This document shows positions 1-7,800 of a DNA stretch of 47,626 nt, in pieces. The DNA is taken from contig NZ_AUIE01000039.1 in assembly GCF_000423545.1 (NCBI RefSeq), positions 1 to 47,626 of the forward strand, written 5' to 3'. Numbering within the stretch: the stretch's first letter is position 1; every line of letters starts with the position of its first letter. A program made the translations under genes and the position numbers. Under the pieces are notes generated by a model. The model had not been told where the DNA came from. It did not search any database and saw only the letters and a program-made list of their open reading frames with translations. Origin of the DNA: Metapseudomonas resinovorans DSM 21078. Lineage in GTDB: Bacteria > Pseudomonadota > Gammaproteobacteria > Pseudomonadales > Pseudomonadaceae.

Positions 1-254
1 AAACCATCCTGGCCCGCTTCATACACCACGACCACTCTGGCGGACGCCGGCAACGCCCAGAGCGCGCGCGTCTCCGCGATCGTTTGCACCACCTGCTCCA
101 GGCGCGCCAGGGGCTGCGGTGCGTCGACTGTCTTCAGCCGGGGGTTGCGCCGGGCATCGCTCAGCGCCACTTTCCAACTGGCCTTGGCCAACTCCAGCGC
201 CACTGCCAGGACCGGTTCATTCGCACTATGCTGTTCAACGTAGGCCGTTCGCAT
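1..254 (-). CDS. IS110-family transposase, N-terminal part (cut by window edge)
   Basis: Reading the minus strand from the ATG at 254 gives 84 open codons that run off the left edge. The start has a strong GAGGAGGA ribosome site just upstream. The protein opens MRTAYVEQHSANEPVLAVAL, continues ELAKASWKVALSD and later reads VVVVYEAGQDGF. This matches the RuvC-like N-terminal domain of IS110/IS1111 transposases (DEDD recombinases), in which a 'D-V-S/A-K-x-x-W' strand is followed by a 'YEAG..G' segment. Here the first acidic residue sits in ALELAK rather than the usual GIDVAK. The C-terminal part and the other IS end lie outside the window, so completeness and activity cannot be judged. Family assignment is from motif memory. 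Confidence 0.7.
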   Translation of the reverse strand, partial: MRTAYVEQHSANEPVLAVALELAKASWKVALSDARRNPRLKTVDAPQPLARLEQVVQTIAETRALWALPASARVVVVYEAGQDG

Positions 255-372
255 GTCGATTCCTCCTCTGGGCCAAACCTTCTATCCCCCGGATTAAGAA
301 TCGGCGTGCGGGCGGCCTTTGCATAGGATCTACAGAAAAAGCAGTTCTTCATTTCCACCCCCAGGAGCCCCC

Positions 373-1146
373 ATGAACGTAAGAGTCGAGAAGAACGGTC
401 CGGTCACCACGTTGATCATCGACCGGCCCGACGTGCGTAACGCCGTCGACCGGCCCACGGCTGACGCACTGGCAGCGGCGCTGCGGGCGTTCGAGGTGGA
501 CGAGGAAGCGCGTGTCGCTGTGCTCACCGGGGCTGGCGGCACCTTCTGTGCCGGTGCCGACCTGGGGGCGGTGGCCGAGGACGGTGCGCGGCGCAATCGC
601 CTTGATCCCGAGGGCGATGGGCCCATGGGGCCGAGCCGGATGCAACTGCAGAAACCACTGATCGCCGCCGTCGAAGGCCATGCCGTGGCCGGTGGGCTGG
701 AGCTGGCGCTGTTGGCGGATATGCGGGTGATGGCCGAGGACGCGGTGTTCGGCGTGTTCTGCCGCCGCTTTGGTGTGCCACTGATCGACGGCGGCACTGT
801 GCGTTTGCCGCGAGTCATCGGTCAGGGGCGGGCGCTGGACCTGATTCTCACCGGGCGTCCGGTAAAGGCCCAGGAGGCTTTGGCCATGGGGCTGGCCAAC
901 CGGGTGGTGCCGAAGGGTGAAGCCCGTGCGGCGGCCGAGGAACTGGCCCACGCCATTGCTGCATTCCCGCTGCGGTGCATGCTCGCTGATCGTGCCAGCG
1001 CCTATGCCCAGTGGGACTTGCCGTTCGAGGAGGCCCTTGCCAATGAATTCGCGGGTGGGATGAAGGTTATCCACAGCGGCGAGACGCTGGCCGGTGCCCG
1101 ATCCTTCAAAGCGGGGCAGGGGCGGCACGGGCGATTCGACGATTGA
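373..1146 (+). CDS. crotonase-fold enoyl-CoA hydratase/isomerase family protein
   Basis: A 257-residue protein starting at ATG 373, preceded by AGGAG at 363-367; an upstream in-frame start at 319 lacks such a site. It has the crotonase oxyanion-hole segments CAGADL (about 59-64) and HAVAGGLE (103-110). The first catalytic Glu (rat hydratase E144) corresponds to E110. The position of the second (E164, in the 'PEI' motif) falls at C130 in FGVFCRRFG. A standard hydratase mechanism is therefore doubtful; an isomerase, hydrolase or lyase role is possible. It acts on an acyl-CoA in the cytoplasm, substrate unknown. It stands alone between a transposase and a convergent cupin gene. PAO1 has a similar gene near PA3426 (from memory). 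Confidence 0.88.
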   Translation: MNVRVEKNGPVTTLIIDRPDVRNAVDRPTADALAAALRAFEVDEEARVAVLTGAGGTFCAGADLGAVAEDGARRNRLDPEGDGPMGPSRMQLQKPLIAAVEGHAVAGGLELALLADMRVMAEDAVFGVFCRRFGVPLIDGGTVRLPRVIGQGRALDLILTGRPVKAQEALAMGLANRVVPKGEARAAAEELAHAIAAFPLRCMLADRASAYAQWDLPFEEALANEFAGGMKVIHSGETLAGARSFKAGQGRHGRFDD

Positions 1147-1194
1147 TTCCGTAGGTTGCAGCGGGCGGCGTTTCGCAAGCGCGAGGCGAAACTC

Positions 1195-1245
1195 CTTCGG
1201 CAGAACTTCGTTCTGCTTGGCGAATGAGTTGGCCCCTGCAGCGCA
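1195..1245. repeat. REP-like hairpin element between crotonase and cupin genes
   Basis: Between the converging genes lies a hairpin, GCAGAAC-TTC-GTTCTGC (1200-1216), followed by a GGCGAATGAGTTGGCC segment related to the GGCGAATGAATTCGCC core seen near 15680, 23150 and 29050. It could help stop transcription from both sides, but there is no T run. Confidence 0.45.
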
Positions 1246-1263
1246 TGAAGGGGCGAAAGTTCG

Positions 1264-1608
1264 TCAGCGCGAAATGATCACGTACGTCTTGCGCAGGGTC
1301 TCCTTCACATCCCAGATGCCCAGGCTGTTGGCCGGCAGCAGCAGGGCGTCGCCGGCGTTGATTTCGATGGGCTCGCCGCCATCGGGGGTGAAGGTGCAGC
1401 GGCCATGGGTGAAGTGGCAGAACTCCTGCTCGACGATCTGCCGGCGGAAGCGGCCGGGGCTGCATTCCCAGATGCCGGTTTCCACGCCGTCGGTGCGCTC
1501 CACCGAGTGCACGCGAGTCTGCGGCACGGGTTCGCCGACGGGCACGGGTACCGGGTTCGGTTCGGACAGGGGCAGGTCGTGGGTGTTCTTCAGCAAAGTG
1601 GCTTTCAT
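1264..1608 (-). CDS. small cupin-domain protein
   Basis: A 114-residue single-domain cupin of the Cupin_3/DUF861 type. ATG 1608 has GGAG eight bases upstream. The C-terminal half shows the cupin pattern CHFTHGRCTF, then INAGDALLLPANSLGIWDV, the conserved 'G-D-x-x-x-x-P' turn. It lies 75 bases downstream of the FAD oxidoreductase on the same strand, so the two are probably co-transcribed. Such cupins often accompany PuuB-like gamma-glutamylputrescine or amino acid oxidases, but their role in those operons is not defined. Metal-binding histidines are sparse, so it may bind a ligand rather than catalyse. No signal peptide; cytoplasmic. Confidence 0.8.
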   Translation of the reverse strand: MKATLLKNTHDLPLSEPNPVPVPVGEPVPQTRVHSVERTDGVETGIWECSPGRFRRQIVEQEFCHFTHGRCTFTPDGGEPIEINAGDALLLPANSLGIWDVKETLRKTYVIISR

Positions 1609-1633
1609 GTTGTTGGCTCCGCAAATGCCTGGA

Positions 1634-1658
1634 TGTAGGAGCGAGCTCTGCTCGCGAA
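1634..1658. repeat. short REP-like palindrome in cupin/oxidase gap
   Basis: The sequence contains TGTAGGAGCGAGC followed by its partner GCTCGC (stem 1641-1646 with 1650-1655), the style of Pseudomonas REP palindromes. It lies within a presumed operon, where such hairpins may lower downstream expression or protect the upstream message. Confidence 0.5.
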
Positions 1659-1683
1659 CGGGTGAGATTGGATTTCGTGCGGC

Positions 1684-3090
1684 TCAGCGCATCAGGCCTT
1701 CCATCAGGTTGGCCAGCTTCTGCGCCATGGCACGGCGCCAGGGCGCACTGTGGGGGTTGGCCAGCACCCGGTCTTCGTGGACGAAGCTGCGGATGATCGC
1801 GTTGTAGCCGAGCCAGCGGCAGGGCTCGGGCTCCCAGGCGCTCAGGCGGTCCAGCGGGCCATCGCCCAGCACCCAGGGCTGGCGGGTGAGCAGGGTCTCC
1901 TTGCCGAGGATCAGGTCGGCCAGGGTGCGCCCGCCCAGGTTGCTGGCGCCAACACCTTCGCCGCCGTAACCGCCGGAGAGGGCGATGCCGTTGTTGCGGT
2001 CAACCAGCATGTGCGGATGGAAGCGCCGCGCCATGCCCAGGTTGCCGCCCCAGCTGTGGGTGATGCGCACGTTGCGTAGCTGCGGGAAGAGCTCGCCGAG
2101 CAGGTAGCGGCGCAAGTCGACCTCGTCAACGCTGAGCTGGAAGTCCTCCCGTAGCCGACCGCCGAAGCGGTAGCCGCCGCGCGCGCCAAAGGCCAGGCGG
2201 TTGTCGGCGGTGCGTTGTGCATACGTGACCTGGCGGCTGCTCTCGCTGAACGCCTGGCCATGCTCCAGGCCGATTTCCGCCCACTGGGCGTCGCTCAGCG
2301 GTTCGGTGGCGATCAGCAGGCTCTGCACCGGCAACTGGTACTTGCCGAGCGGCGGCAGGCTGGCGGCATAGCCTTCGATGGCGGGCACCACCCAATGGGC
2401 CTTGATCTCGCCCTGGGGGGTGCGTACCAGACCCGGCTGCCAATGGGTGGCGGGGCTCTGCTCGAACAGCTGCACACCCATGCGTTCCACCGCTTCTGCC
2501 AGGCCGCGCACCAGGCGCGCTGGCTGGATGGTCGCGCAGTGCGGGGTATGGATGCCGCCGTAGGGATTGGCCACACGCAACTGGCCGTTCAGTTCCTCGG
2601 GGCTCAGCCAGCGGTAGTCGGCTTCGCTCAGGCCCTCGGCATGCAGGTCCGCCAACTGCTCGCGCAGGCGCTTCTCCTGTTCCGGGTAGCGTGCGGCGCA
2701 GTAGAGGATGCCGGCCTTGCGGTAGTGGCAGTCGATACCTTCACGCTCCAGCACCTCGGCTACTTCATCGGGAATGCCATGGAGCAGGTCGAAGGAGGCC
2801 TTGCGCACCTCGGCGGGCAGCGATGCCAGGGCGCGGTCCTCGCCCAGCAGGTTGCCCATCAGCCAGCCACCGTTGCGGCCGCTGGCACCGAAGCCGGCGA
2901 ACTGCGCCTCGACCATGGCGATCCTCAGCTCGGGGGCCTGGCGCTTCAGGTAGTAGGCCGTCCACAGCCCGGTGTAGCCGGCGCCGATGATCGCCACATC
3001 CACCTCCAGCGAGCCGGACAGCGACGGTCGTGGCTTGAGGTCCTCATCGAGCTGGTCCATCCACAGGCTGATTTCGCGCCAGTTCTGCAT
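1684..3090 (-). CDS. FAD-dependent oxidoreductase, PuuB/OrdL-like (DAO family)
   Basis: A 468-residue protein starting at ATG 3090 (MQNWREISLW); an in-frame TTG at 3108 would add six residues. A Rossmann FAD motif, VAIIGAGYTGLWTAYYL, sits at residues 33-49 (GxGxxG at 36-41). The C-terminal FAD loop reads GGYGGEGVGASNLGG. This is the layout of the D-amino-acid oxidase superfamily. The N-terminal WREISLWMDQL plus early Rossmann fold resembles gamma-glutamylputrescine oxidase PuuB and OrdL. It probably oxidises a secondary or primary amine with release of H2O2. Substrate is inferred only; no glutamylputrescine synthetase or aldehyde dehydrogenase gene is nearby. It is followed by the cupin gene. 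Confidence 0.85.
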   Translation of the reverse strand: MQNWREISLWMDQLDEDLKPRPSLSGSLEVDVAIIGAGYTGLWTAYYLKRQAPELRIAMVEAQFAGFGASGRNGGWLMGNLLGEDRALASLPAEVRKASFDLLHGIPDEVAEVLEREGIDCHYRKAGILYCAARYPEQEKRLREQLADLHAEGLSEADYRWLSPEELNGQLRVANPYGGIHTPHCATIQPARLVRGLAEAVERMGVQLFEQSPATHWQPGLVRTPQGEIKAHWVVPAIEGYAASLPPLGKYQLPVQSLLIATEPLSDAQWAEIGLEHGQAFSESSRQVTYAQRTADNRLAFGARGGYRFGGRLREDFQLSVDEVDLRRYLLGELFPQLRNVRITHSWGGNLGMARRFHPHMLVDRNNGIALSGGYGGEGVGASNLGGRTLADLILGKETLLTRQPWVLGDGPLDRLSAWEPEPCRWLGYNAIIRSFVHEDRVLANPHSAPWRRAMAQKLANLMEGLMR

Positions 3091-3204
3091 AGGCAGGTCC
3101 CCGGTCAAAGGTTGTCATGACGGGCAAGGCTAGAGGGTGGCGGTGCGCTTGTCGTGTGCGCGGGCACGCTGGGAATGCGAGGGCGCGGCGGTCTGGATGA
3201 CGGT

Positions 3205-3246
3205 TGTAGGGGCGAATTCATTCGCTATGTCTGCGTTAGCTGTTGC
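3205..3246 (+). repeat. 42-base dispersed repeat, left copy
   Basis: Begins TGTAGGGGCGAATTCATTCG and ends GTTAGCTGTTGC. An almost identical copy in the same orientation is at 47242-47283, differing at two positions. The front half resembles the GAATTCATTCGC cores of other repeats in the window; the second half (CTATGTCTGCGTTAGCTG) is specific to these two copies. Confidence 0.8.
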
Positions 3247-3275
3247 GAGAGATCTACCATCGGGCCAAGAGCCTT

Positions 3276-3330
3276 GTAGGAGCTGGCTTGCCAGCGAAAC
3301 GCGGCCATTCGCTGGCAAGCCAGCTCCTAC
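3276..3330. repeat. REP/BIME palindrome with 23-base perfect arms
   Basis: Left arm 3276-3298 begins GTAGGAGCTGGCTTGCC; the exact reverse complement occupies 3308-3330, with a 9-base loop. The GTAGGAGC...GCGAA sequence is typical of Pseudomonas REP elements, which are moved by RAYT transposases. No RAYT gene lies in this window. Confidence 0.85.
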
Positions 3331-3399
3331 GGGCAATGCAGCTGCCCCATCGCCTCGGTAGGGGCCGGCTTTCGGCCTGCAGGGTGAATGAATCCGTCC

Positions 3400-4182
3400 C
3401 TACAGTAGCTGCTTGAGGTAGGCCTTGGGCGACAGGCCGGTGTGCTGGCGAAAGCAGCGGTAGAAGGCCGAGAGCGAGTTGAAGCCAGCGCTGAAGGCGA
3501 GTTCGTCGATGCGCACGGGCGGCACGGCGGTTTCCAGCAGCCTGAGCAGGTGCTCCAGTCGCGCCTGGTTGACGTATTGGTAGAAGCTCTGCCCAAGCAT
3601 CTGGTTCAGCAGGTAGGAAATCTGGTTGCGGGTGTAACCGGTGGCGCCGGCGACCTGGTGCAGGTCCAGCGCGGGATCAAGGTAGGGCTTGGAGCGCTGG
3701 AAGTATTCCTCGATATCCCGCGCCAGCATGCCCAGCTGCCGCGCCGAAAGACCCAGGCGGCTGGCCGCTGGCCGCTGCGACGGGTGCTTGCTGGTCTGCG
3801 AGGCGGGTTGAACCAGCAGGGCGTACTCGTTGATTCGCCAGATCAAGCCGTCGCGCACGGTGATGGCTTCGCTGGCGCGGAAGGTACCGCCGCCGGCGAC
3901 GCTGATGGCGTACTGGATGAAGGCCGTGTCGCCGTCGATGCGGATGCGGTCGTTGTGTTCGAGGAAATCGTCCGGGCCGGTGGGCATGGTGGCCTGGAGG
4001 TAATCCCGCAGGTCTTCGCGGCGCATGCAGCGGTTCTGGAAGAAGTCGTTGTATTCCACCTCGGGGTGGTAGAGCGCTAATACGGCTTCGATGTCACGGG
4101 CTTTCCAGCTCAGGTGGTAACGCGTCACCACATCACGGGTGGCGTCGGTCTGCGGGTCGGGGAGGGCGTCTTGCATGGTCAT
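3400..4182 (-). CDS. AraC-family regulator with SnoaL/NTF2-like sensor domain
   Basis: A 260-residue protein. Residues 15-125 look like a SnoaL/NTF2 alpha+beta barrel (RYHLSWKARDIEAVLALYHP, then VEYNDFF and FIQYAISVAGG). Residues 150-260 are an AraC double helix-turn-helix, with LHQVAGATGYTRNQISYLL for the first helix pair and IDELAFSAGFNSLSAFYRCF plus TGLSPKAYLKQ for the second. Most AraC sensors are cupins, so an NTF2-like pocket is less common. It is divergent from the DUF1302/DUF1329 genes across a 248-base gap and is a candidate regulator of them. Two in-frame ATGs (4182, 4176) lack a clear ribosome site. Confidence 0.85.
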   Translation of the reverse strand: MTMQDALPDPQTDATRDVVTRYHLSWKARDIEAVLALYHPEVEYNDFFQNRCMRREDLRDYLQATMPTGPDDFLEHNDRIRIDGDTAFIQYAISVAGGGTFRASEAITVRDGLIWRINEYALLVQPASQTSKHPSQRPAASRLGLSARQLGMLARDIEEYFQRSKPYLDPALDLHQVAGATGYTRNQISYLLNQMLGQSFYQYVNQARLEHLLRLLETAVPPVRIDELAFSAGFNSLSAFYRCFRQHTGLSPKAYLKQLL

Positions 4183-4430
4183 GGTCGGTCAGGGCGGTGG
4201 GACCCGCTCAGGATGCCTCAGTCAGCGGCCCTGAGGTAGTGAGCGGCAGAAGTTCCATCCATGTTCTGGATGATGCGCTATGCAGGGCGTCCATCAGGGT
4301 GCGCCAGGCGGCATTGCAGAGCGCGGATTCACTCTTTCGAGCGACAGGATGAATCCCTCCTTGGTGCGCTTATCGCCTGCACGGGTGACTGGTTAGGGTT
4401 GTGCCTTCCTTCACTAACCAGGAAAGCCGC

Positions 4431-6227
4431 ATGACAAGAACAACAATGCGCGCAGTTTTCCGGCCGCACGCGCTGGCCGCCGCAGTCGCCATGGGATTCG
4501 CCGCCCAGGCTCACGCGGTCTCCTTCAACATCGGCGAGATCGAGGGGCAATTCGACTCCTCGCTGTCGGTGGGCGCGAGCTGGTCCATGCGCGGTGCCGA
4601 TCCAGACCTGATCAGCGTCAACAACGGGGGCAAGGGGCAGTCTTCGACCGGCGATGACGGTCGCCTCAACTTCAAGAAGGGCGAGACCTTCTCGAAAATC
4701 TTCAAGGGTATCCATGACCTCGAACTGAAGTACGGCGATACCGGTGTGTTCGTCCGTGGCAAGTACTGGTACGACTTCGAGCTGAAGGATGAGAGCCGCC
4801 TGTTCAAGGACATCAGCGACCACAACCGCAAGGAAGGTTCCAAGTCCTCGGGGGCTCAGCTACTCGATGCGTTCATCTATCACAACTACGCCATCGCCGA
4901 CCTGCCGGGCAGCGTGCGGCTGGGCAAGCAGGTGGTGAGCTGGGGTGAAAGCACCTTCATCGGCAACAGCATCAACTCGATCAACCCGATCGACGTGTCC
5001 GCATTCCGCCGCCCTGGTGCAGAGCTCAAGGAAGGTCTGATTCCGGTCAACATGTTCTACGTGTCCCAGAGCCTGACCGACAACCTGTCCGCCGAGGCCT
5101 TCTATCAACTGGAGTGGGACCAGACTGTCCTCGACAACTGCGGCACCTTTTTCGCCACGTCCGATGTGGCGGCTGACGGTTGCGACACCGGCTACACCGT
5201 GGGCAGCCCGGCCATCGCGCCATTGCAGCCCATCGCGGCGGCGTTCGGCCAGGGTTTTGACGTTACCTCCGAAGGCGTGATCCTGCCGCGTGGTGGCGAC
5301 CGTGACGCCCGTGACGGCGGCCAGTTCGGTACGGCCCTGCGCTGGCTGGGCGACGAGACCGAGTACGGCGCGTACTTCATGAACTACCACAGCCGCACAC
5401 CCTTGGTGGGCACCACCACCGCCAGCGCCGCAACCCTGGCGGCGATTCCCGGCATCGTCGCCACCGCCAATGGCATTGTCCCGGGTAGCGGAGCCGGCCT
5501 GGCCCAGAGCACCCTGCTCGGCAATGGCCAGTACTACCTGGAGTACCCGGAAGACATCCAGCTCTACGGCCTGAGTTTTTCCACCACGCTACCCACCGGA
5601 ACGGCCTGGAGCGGCGAGCTGAGCTATCGCCCCAACGCGCCGGTGCAGTTGAACACCACCGACATGACCCTGGCCCTGGTCAACCCCATCGCCGGCGGCG
5701 CGGCCTCGCCCATTGCCACCCGCCCCGGTGCCGACAACACCGGCTACAAGCGCAAGGAAATCACCCAGGTACAGACCACCCTGACCCACTTCATCGACCA
5801 GGTGATGGGCGCGGACCGCCTGACCCTGGTGGGTGAAATCGGTGTGGTGCATGTCGGCGGCCTGGAGTCGACTCGCGAGCTGCGCTACGGCCGCGACTCG
5901 ATCTACGGCGCCTACGGTTTCGGCGGCGACACCCACGGTTTCGTCACCAGCACCTCCTGGGGCTACCGCACCCGTGCCGTGCTCGACTACAGCAACGCGA
6001 TTGCCGGCATCAACCTGCGGCCCAACCTCGCCTGGTCCCACGACGTCGACGGCTACGGCCCCAACGGTCTGTTCAACGAAGGCGCCAAGGCACTGAGCAT
6101 CGGCGTCGATGCCGACTACCAGAACACCTACACCGCGAGCCTCAGTTACACCGACTTCTTCGGCGGCAAGTACAACACGCTGGTAGACCGTGACTTCCTC
6201 GCGGTCAGCTTCGGCGTGAACTTCTGA
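4431..6227 (+). CDS. DUF1302 outer-membrane-type exported protein
   Basis: A 598-residue protein. ATG 4431 is chosen because AGGAAAG precedes it and because it puts a clean signal peptide (RPHALAAAVAMGFAAQAHA, cleavage near 29) at the N terminus. The mature chain begins VSFNIGEIEGQFDSSLSVG and ends in an aromatic-terminated strand (FLAVSFGVNF), as in beta-barrel outer-membrane proteins. DUF1302 proteins nearly always pair with DUF1329, and in many bacteria also with RND/MMPL exporters and YCF48 proteins in lipid, sterol or hydrocarbon gene sets. The biochemical role is unknown. DUF1329 follows after 14 bases, so the two form an operon. Confidence 0.88.
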   Translation: MTRTTMRAVFRPHALAAAVAMGFAAQAHAVSFNIGEIEGQFDSSLSVGASWSMRGADPDLISVNNGGKGQSSTGDDGRLNFKKGETFSKIFKGIHDLELKYGDTGVFVRGKYWYDFELKDESRLFKDISDHNRKEGSKSSGAQLLDAFIYHNYAIADLPGSVRLGKQVVSWGESTFIGNSINSINPIDVSAFRRPGAELKEGLIPVNMFYVSQSLTDNLSAEAFYQLEWDQTVLDNCGTFFATSDVAADGCDTGYTVGSPAIAPLQPIAAAFGQGFDVTSEGVILPRGGDRDARDGGQFGTALRWLGDETEYGAYFMNYHSRTPLVGTTTASAATLAAIPGIVATANGIVPGSGAGLAQSTLLGNGQYYLEYPEDIQLYGLSFSTTLPTGTAWSGELSYRPNAPVQLNTTDMTLALVNPIAGGAASPIATRPGADNTGYKRKEITQVQTTLTHFIDQVMGADRLTLVGEIGVVHVGGLESTRELRYGRDSIYGAYGFGGDTHGFVTSTSWGYRTRAVLDYSNAIAGINLRPNLAWSHDVDGYGPNGLFNEGAKALSIGVDADYQNTYTASLSYTDFFGGKYNTLVDRDFLAVSFGVNF

Positions 6228-6241
6228 GGGGCAAAGGGAAC

Positions 6242-7615
6242 ATGAAGATGCGCAAGACGATCCTGAAATGCGGCGCCCTGGCGCTGTCCCTGCTGGCCGC
6301 CAACGTGATGGCGGCGGTATCCGCCGATGAGGCGGCGAAACTCGGCACCAGCCTGACCCCACTGGGCGCGGAGAAGGCCGGCAATGCCGATGGCAGCATT
6401 CCCGAGTGGAGCGGTGGCCTCGGCAAGAACGCCGGTGCGGTGGATGCCAAGGGCTTCCTCGCCGACCCGTTCGCCAGCGAAAAGCCGTTGTTCACCATCA
6501 CCGCGGCCAACGTCGAGCAGTACAAGGACAAACTCTCCGACGGCCAGGTGGCGATGCTCAAGCGCTACCCCGACACCTACCGCATTCCGGTCTACCCGAC
6601 CCATCGCACGGTCGCCGTGCCGCCGGCGGTGTACGAAGCGGCGAAGAAGAGCGCGCTCAACGTGCAGCCGATCAACGATGGCAACGGCCTGTCCAACTTC
6701 ACCGCCAGCCGCTACTACGCCTTCCCCATCCCGAAGAACGGCGTGGAAGTGATCTGGAACCACATCACCCGTTACCGTGGCGGCAACCTGCGGCGGATCA
6801 TCACCCAGGCGACCCCCCAGGTGAACGGCTCCTACACGCCGATCCGCTTCGAGGAAGAAGTGGCCGTACCCCAGGAGATGCCGGACCTGCCGGCGGCCAA
6901 GGGCGAGAACGTGCTGCTCTACTTCAAGCAGCAGGTCACCGCGCCGTCGCGCCTGGCCGGTAACGTGCTGCTGGTCCACGAGACCCTGGACCAGGTCAAG
7001 GAGCCGCGCCTGGCGTGGATCTACAACGCCGGCCAGCGCCGGGTGCGCCGCGCCCCGCAGGTCGCCTACGACGGCCCGGGCACCGCCGCGGACGGCCTGC
7101 GCACCTCGGACAACTTCGACATGTTCTCCGGCGCGCCAGACCGCTACGACTGGAAGCTGGTGGGCAAGAAGGAGATGTACATCCCCTACAACAGCTACAA
7201 GCTGGATTCGCCGCAGCTCAAGTACGACGACGTGATCAAGGCAGGGCACATCAACCAGGACCTGACGCGTTACGAGCTGCACCGCGTGTGGGAGGTGGTC
7301 GCCACCGTGAAGCCGGGCGAGCGCCACATCTACGCCAAGCGCCACATGTTCATCGACGAAGACAGCTGGCAGGTGGCGCTGGTGGATCACTACGACGGTC
7401 GCGGCCAGCTCTGGCGCGTCGCCGAAGGGCATGCCCAGTTCTACTACCACCAGCAGGTTCCGGCCTACACCCTGGAAGCCCTGTACGACATCGTCGCCGG
7501 CCGCTACCTGGCCCTGGGCATGAAGAACGAAGAGAAGCACAGCTTCGAATTCGGCTTCGTCGGCAAGGCGGCCGACTACACCCCGGCGGCGCTGCGTAAC
7601 GCCGGAGTACGCTGA
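6242..7615 (+). CDS. DUF1329 exported protein
   Basis: A 457-residue protein with an N-terminal signal peptide (TILKCGALALSLLAANVMAA, cleavage near residue 26). ATG 6242 follows AAAGGGA. The mature protein contains typical DUF1329 segments, such as LTPLGAEKAGNADGSIPEWS early on, WIYNAGQRRVRRAP and PYNSYKLDSPQLKY. The family is thought to adopt a LolB/LppX-like lipid-binding fold in the periplasm or at the outer membrane; that is family inference. It is co-transcribed with the DUF1302 gene and closed by a strong terminator at 7676-7698. No MMPL transporter is adjacent, unlike many DUF1302/DUF1329 loci. Confidence 0.88.
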   Translation: MKMRKTILKCGALALSLLAANVMAAVSADEAAKLGTSLTPLGAEKAGNADGSIPEWSGGLGKNAGAVDAKGFLADPFASEKPLFTITAANVEQYKDKLSDGQVAMLKRYPDTYRIPVYPTHRTVAVPPAVYEAAKKSALNVQPINDGNGLSNFTASRYYAFPIPKNGVEVIWNHITRYRGGNLRRIITQATPQVNGSYTPIRFEEEVAVPQEMPDLPAAKGENVLLYFKQQVTAPSRLAGNVLLVHETLDQVKEPRLAWIYNAGQRRVRRAPQVAYDGPGTAADGLRTSDNFDMFSGAPDRYDWKLVGKKEMYIPYNSYKLDSPQLKYDDVIKAGHINQDLTRYELHRVWEVVATVKPGERHIYAKRHMFIDEDSWQVALVDHYDGRGQLWRVAEGHAQFYYHQQVPAYTLEALYDIVAGRYLALGMKNEEKHSFEFGFVGKAADYTPAALRNAGVR

Positions 7616-7675
7616 GCAACCGGCGCACAGGGATGTGCGCCAGGCAAGGCATGTGATTGCACTACTCCAGAACCT

Positions 7676-7698
7676 GGCGGCCGTTGGCCGCCTTTTTT
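7676..7698 (+). terminator. rho-independent terminator after DUF1329
   Basis: A perfect seven-base stem, GGCGGCC (7676-7682) with GGCCGCC (7686-7692), loop GTT, then six T residues (7693-7698). Confidence 0.9.
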
Positions 7699-7800
7699 AT
7701 GGCGCTGGATCAGGGCTTTGAATGATCCTTCATAAAGCTCGAGATAGAGGCCTAGGGTGTGGATTCAGGTCGCCCCCACAAGAACAAAAGGCACACCCGG

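Larger units (their letters stand above)
3091..3399. other. gene-free gap of repeats between oxidoreductase and AraC regulator
   Basis: About 309 bases without a credible gene. The gap contains the left copy of a 42-base dispersed repeat (3205-3246), a long perfect REP palindrome (3276-3330) and a GGCCGGCTTTCGGCCTGCAGG segment (about 3363-3385) leading into the end of the AraC gene. The oxidoreductase promoter must lie in the first part, but I see no convincing -35/-10 pair. Confidence 0.6.

Noticed and set aside
4251-4275. ATCC...GGAT inverted repeat as an operator for the DUF1302 operon
   Set aside because: Only four-base arms; too weak without comparative data.
6146-7540. 464-codon minus-strand frame over DUF1329
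   Set aside because: Antisense; the plus strand has signal peptide, ribosome site and terminator.
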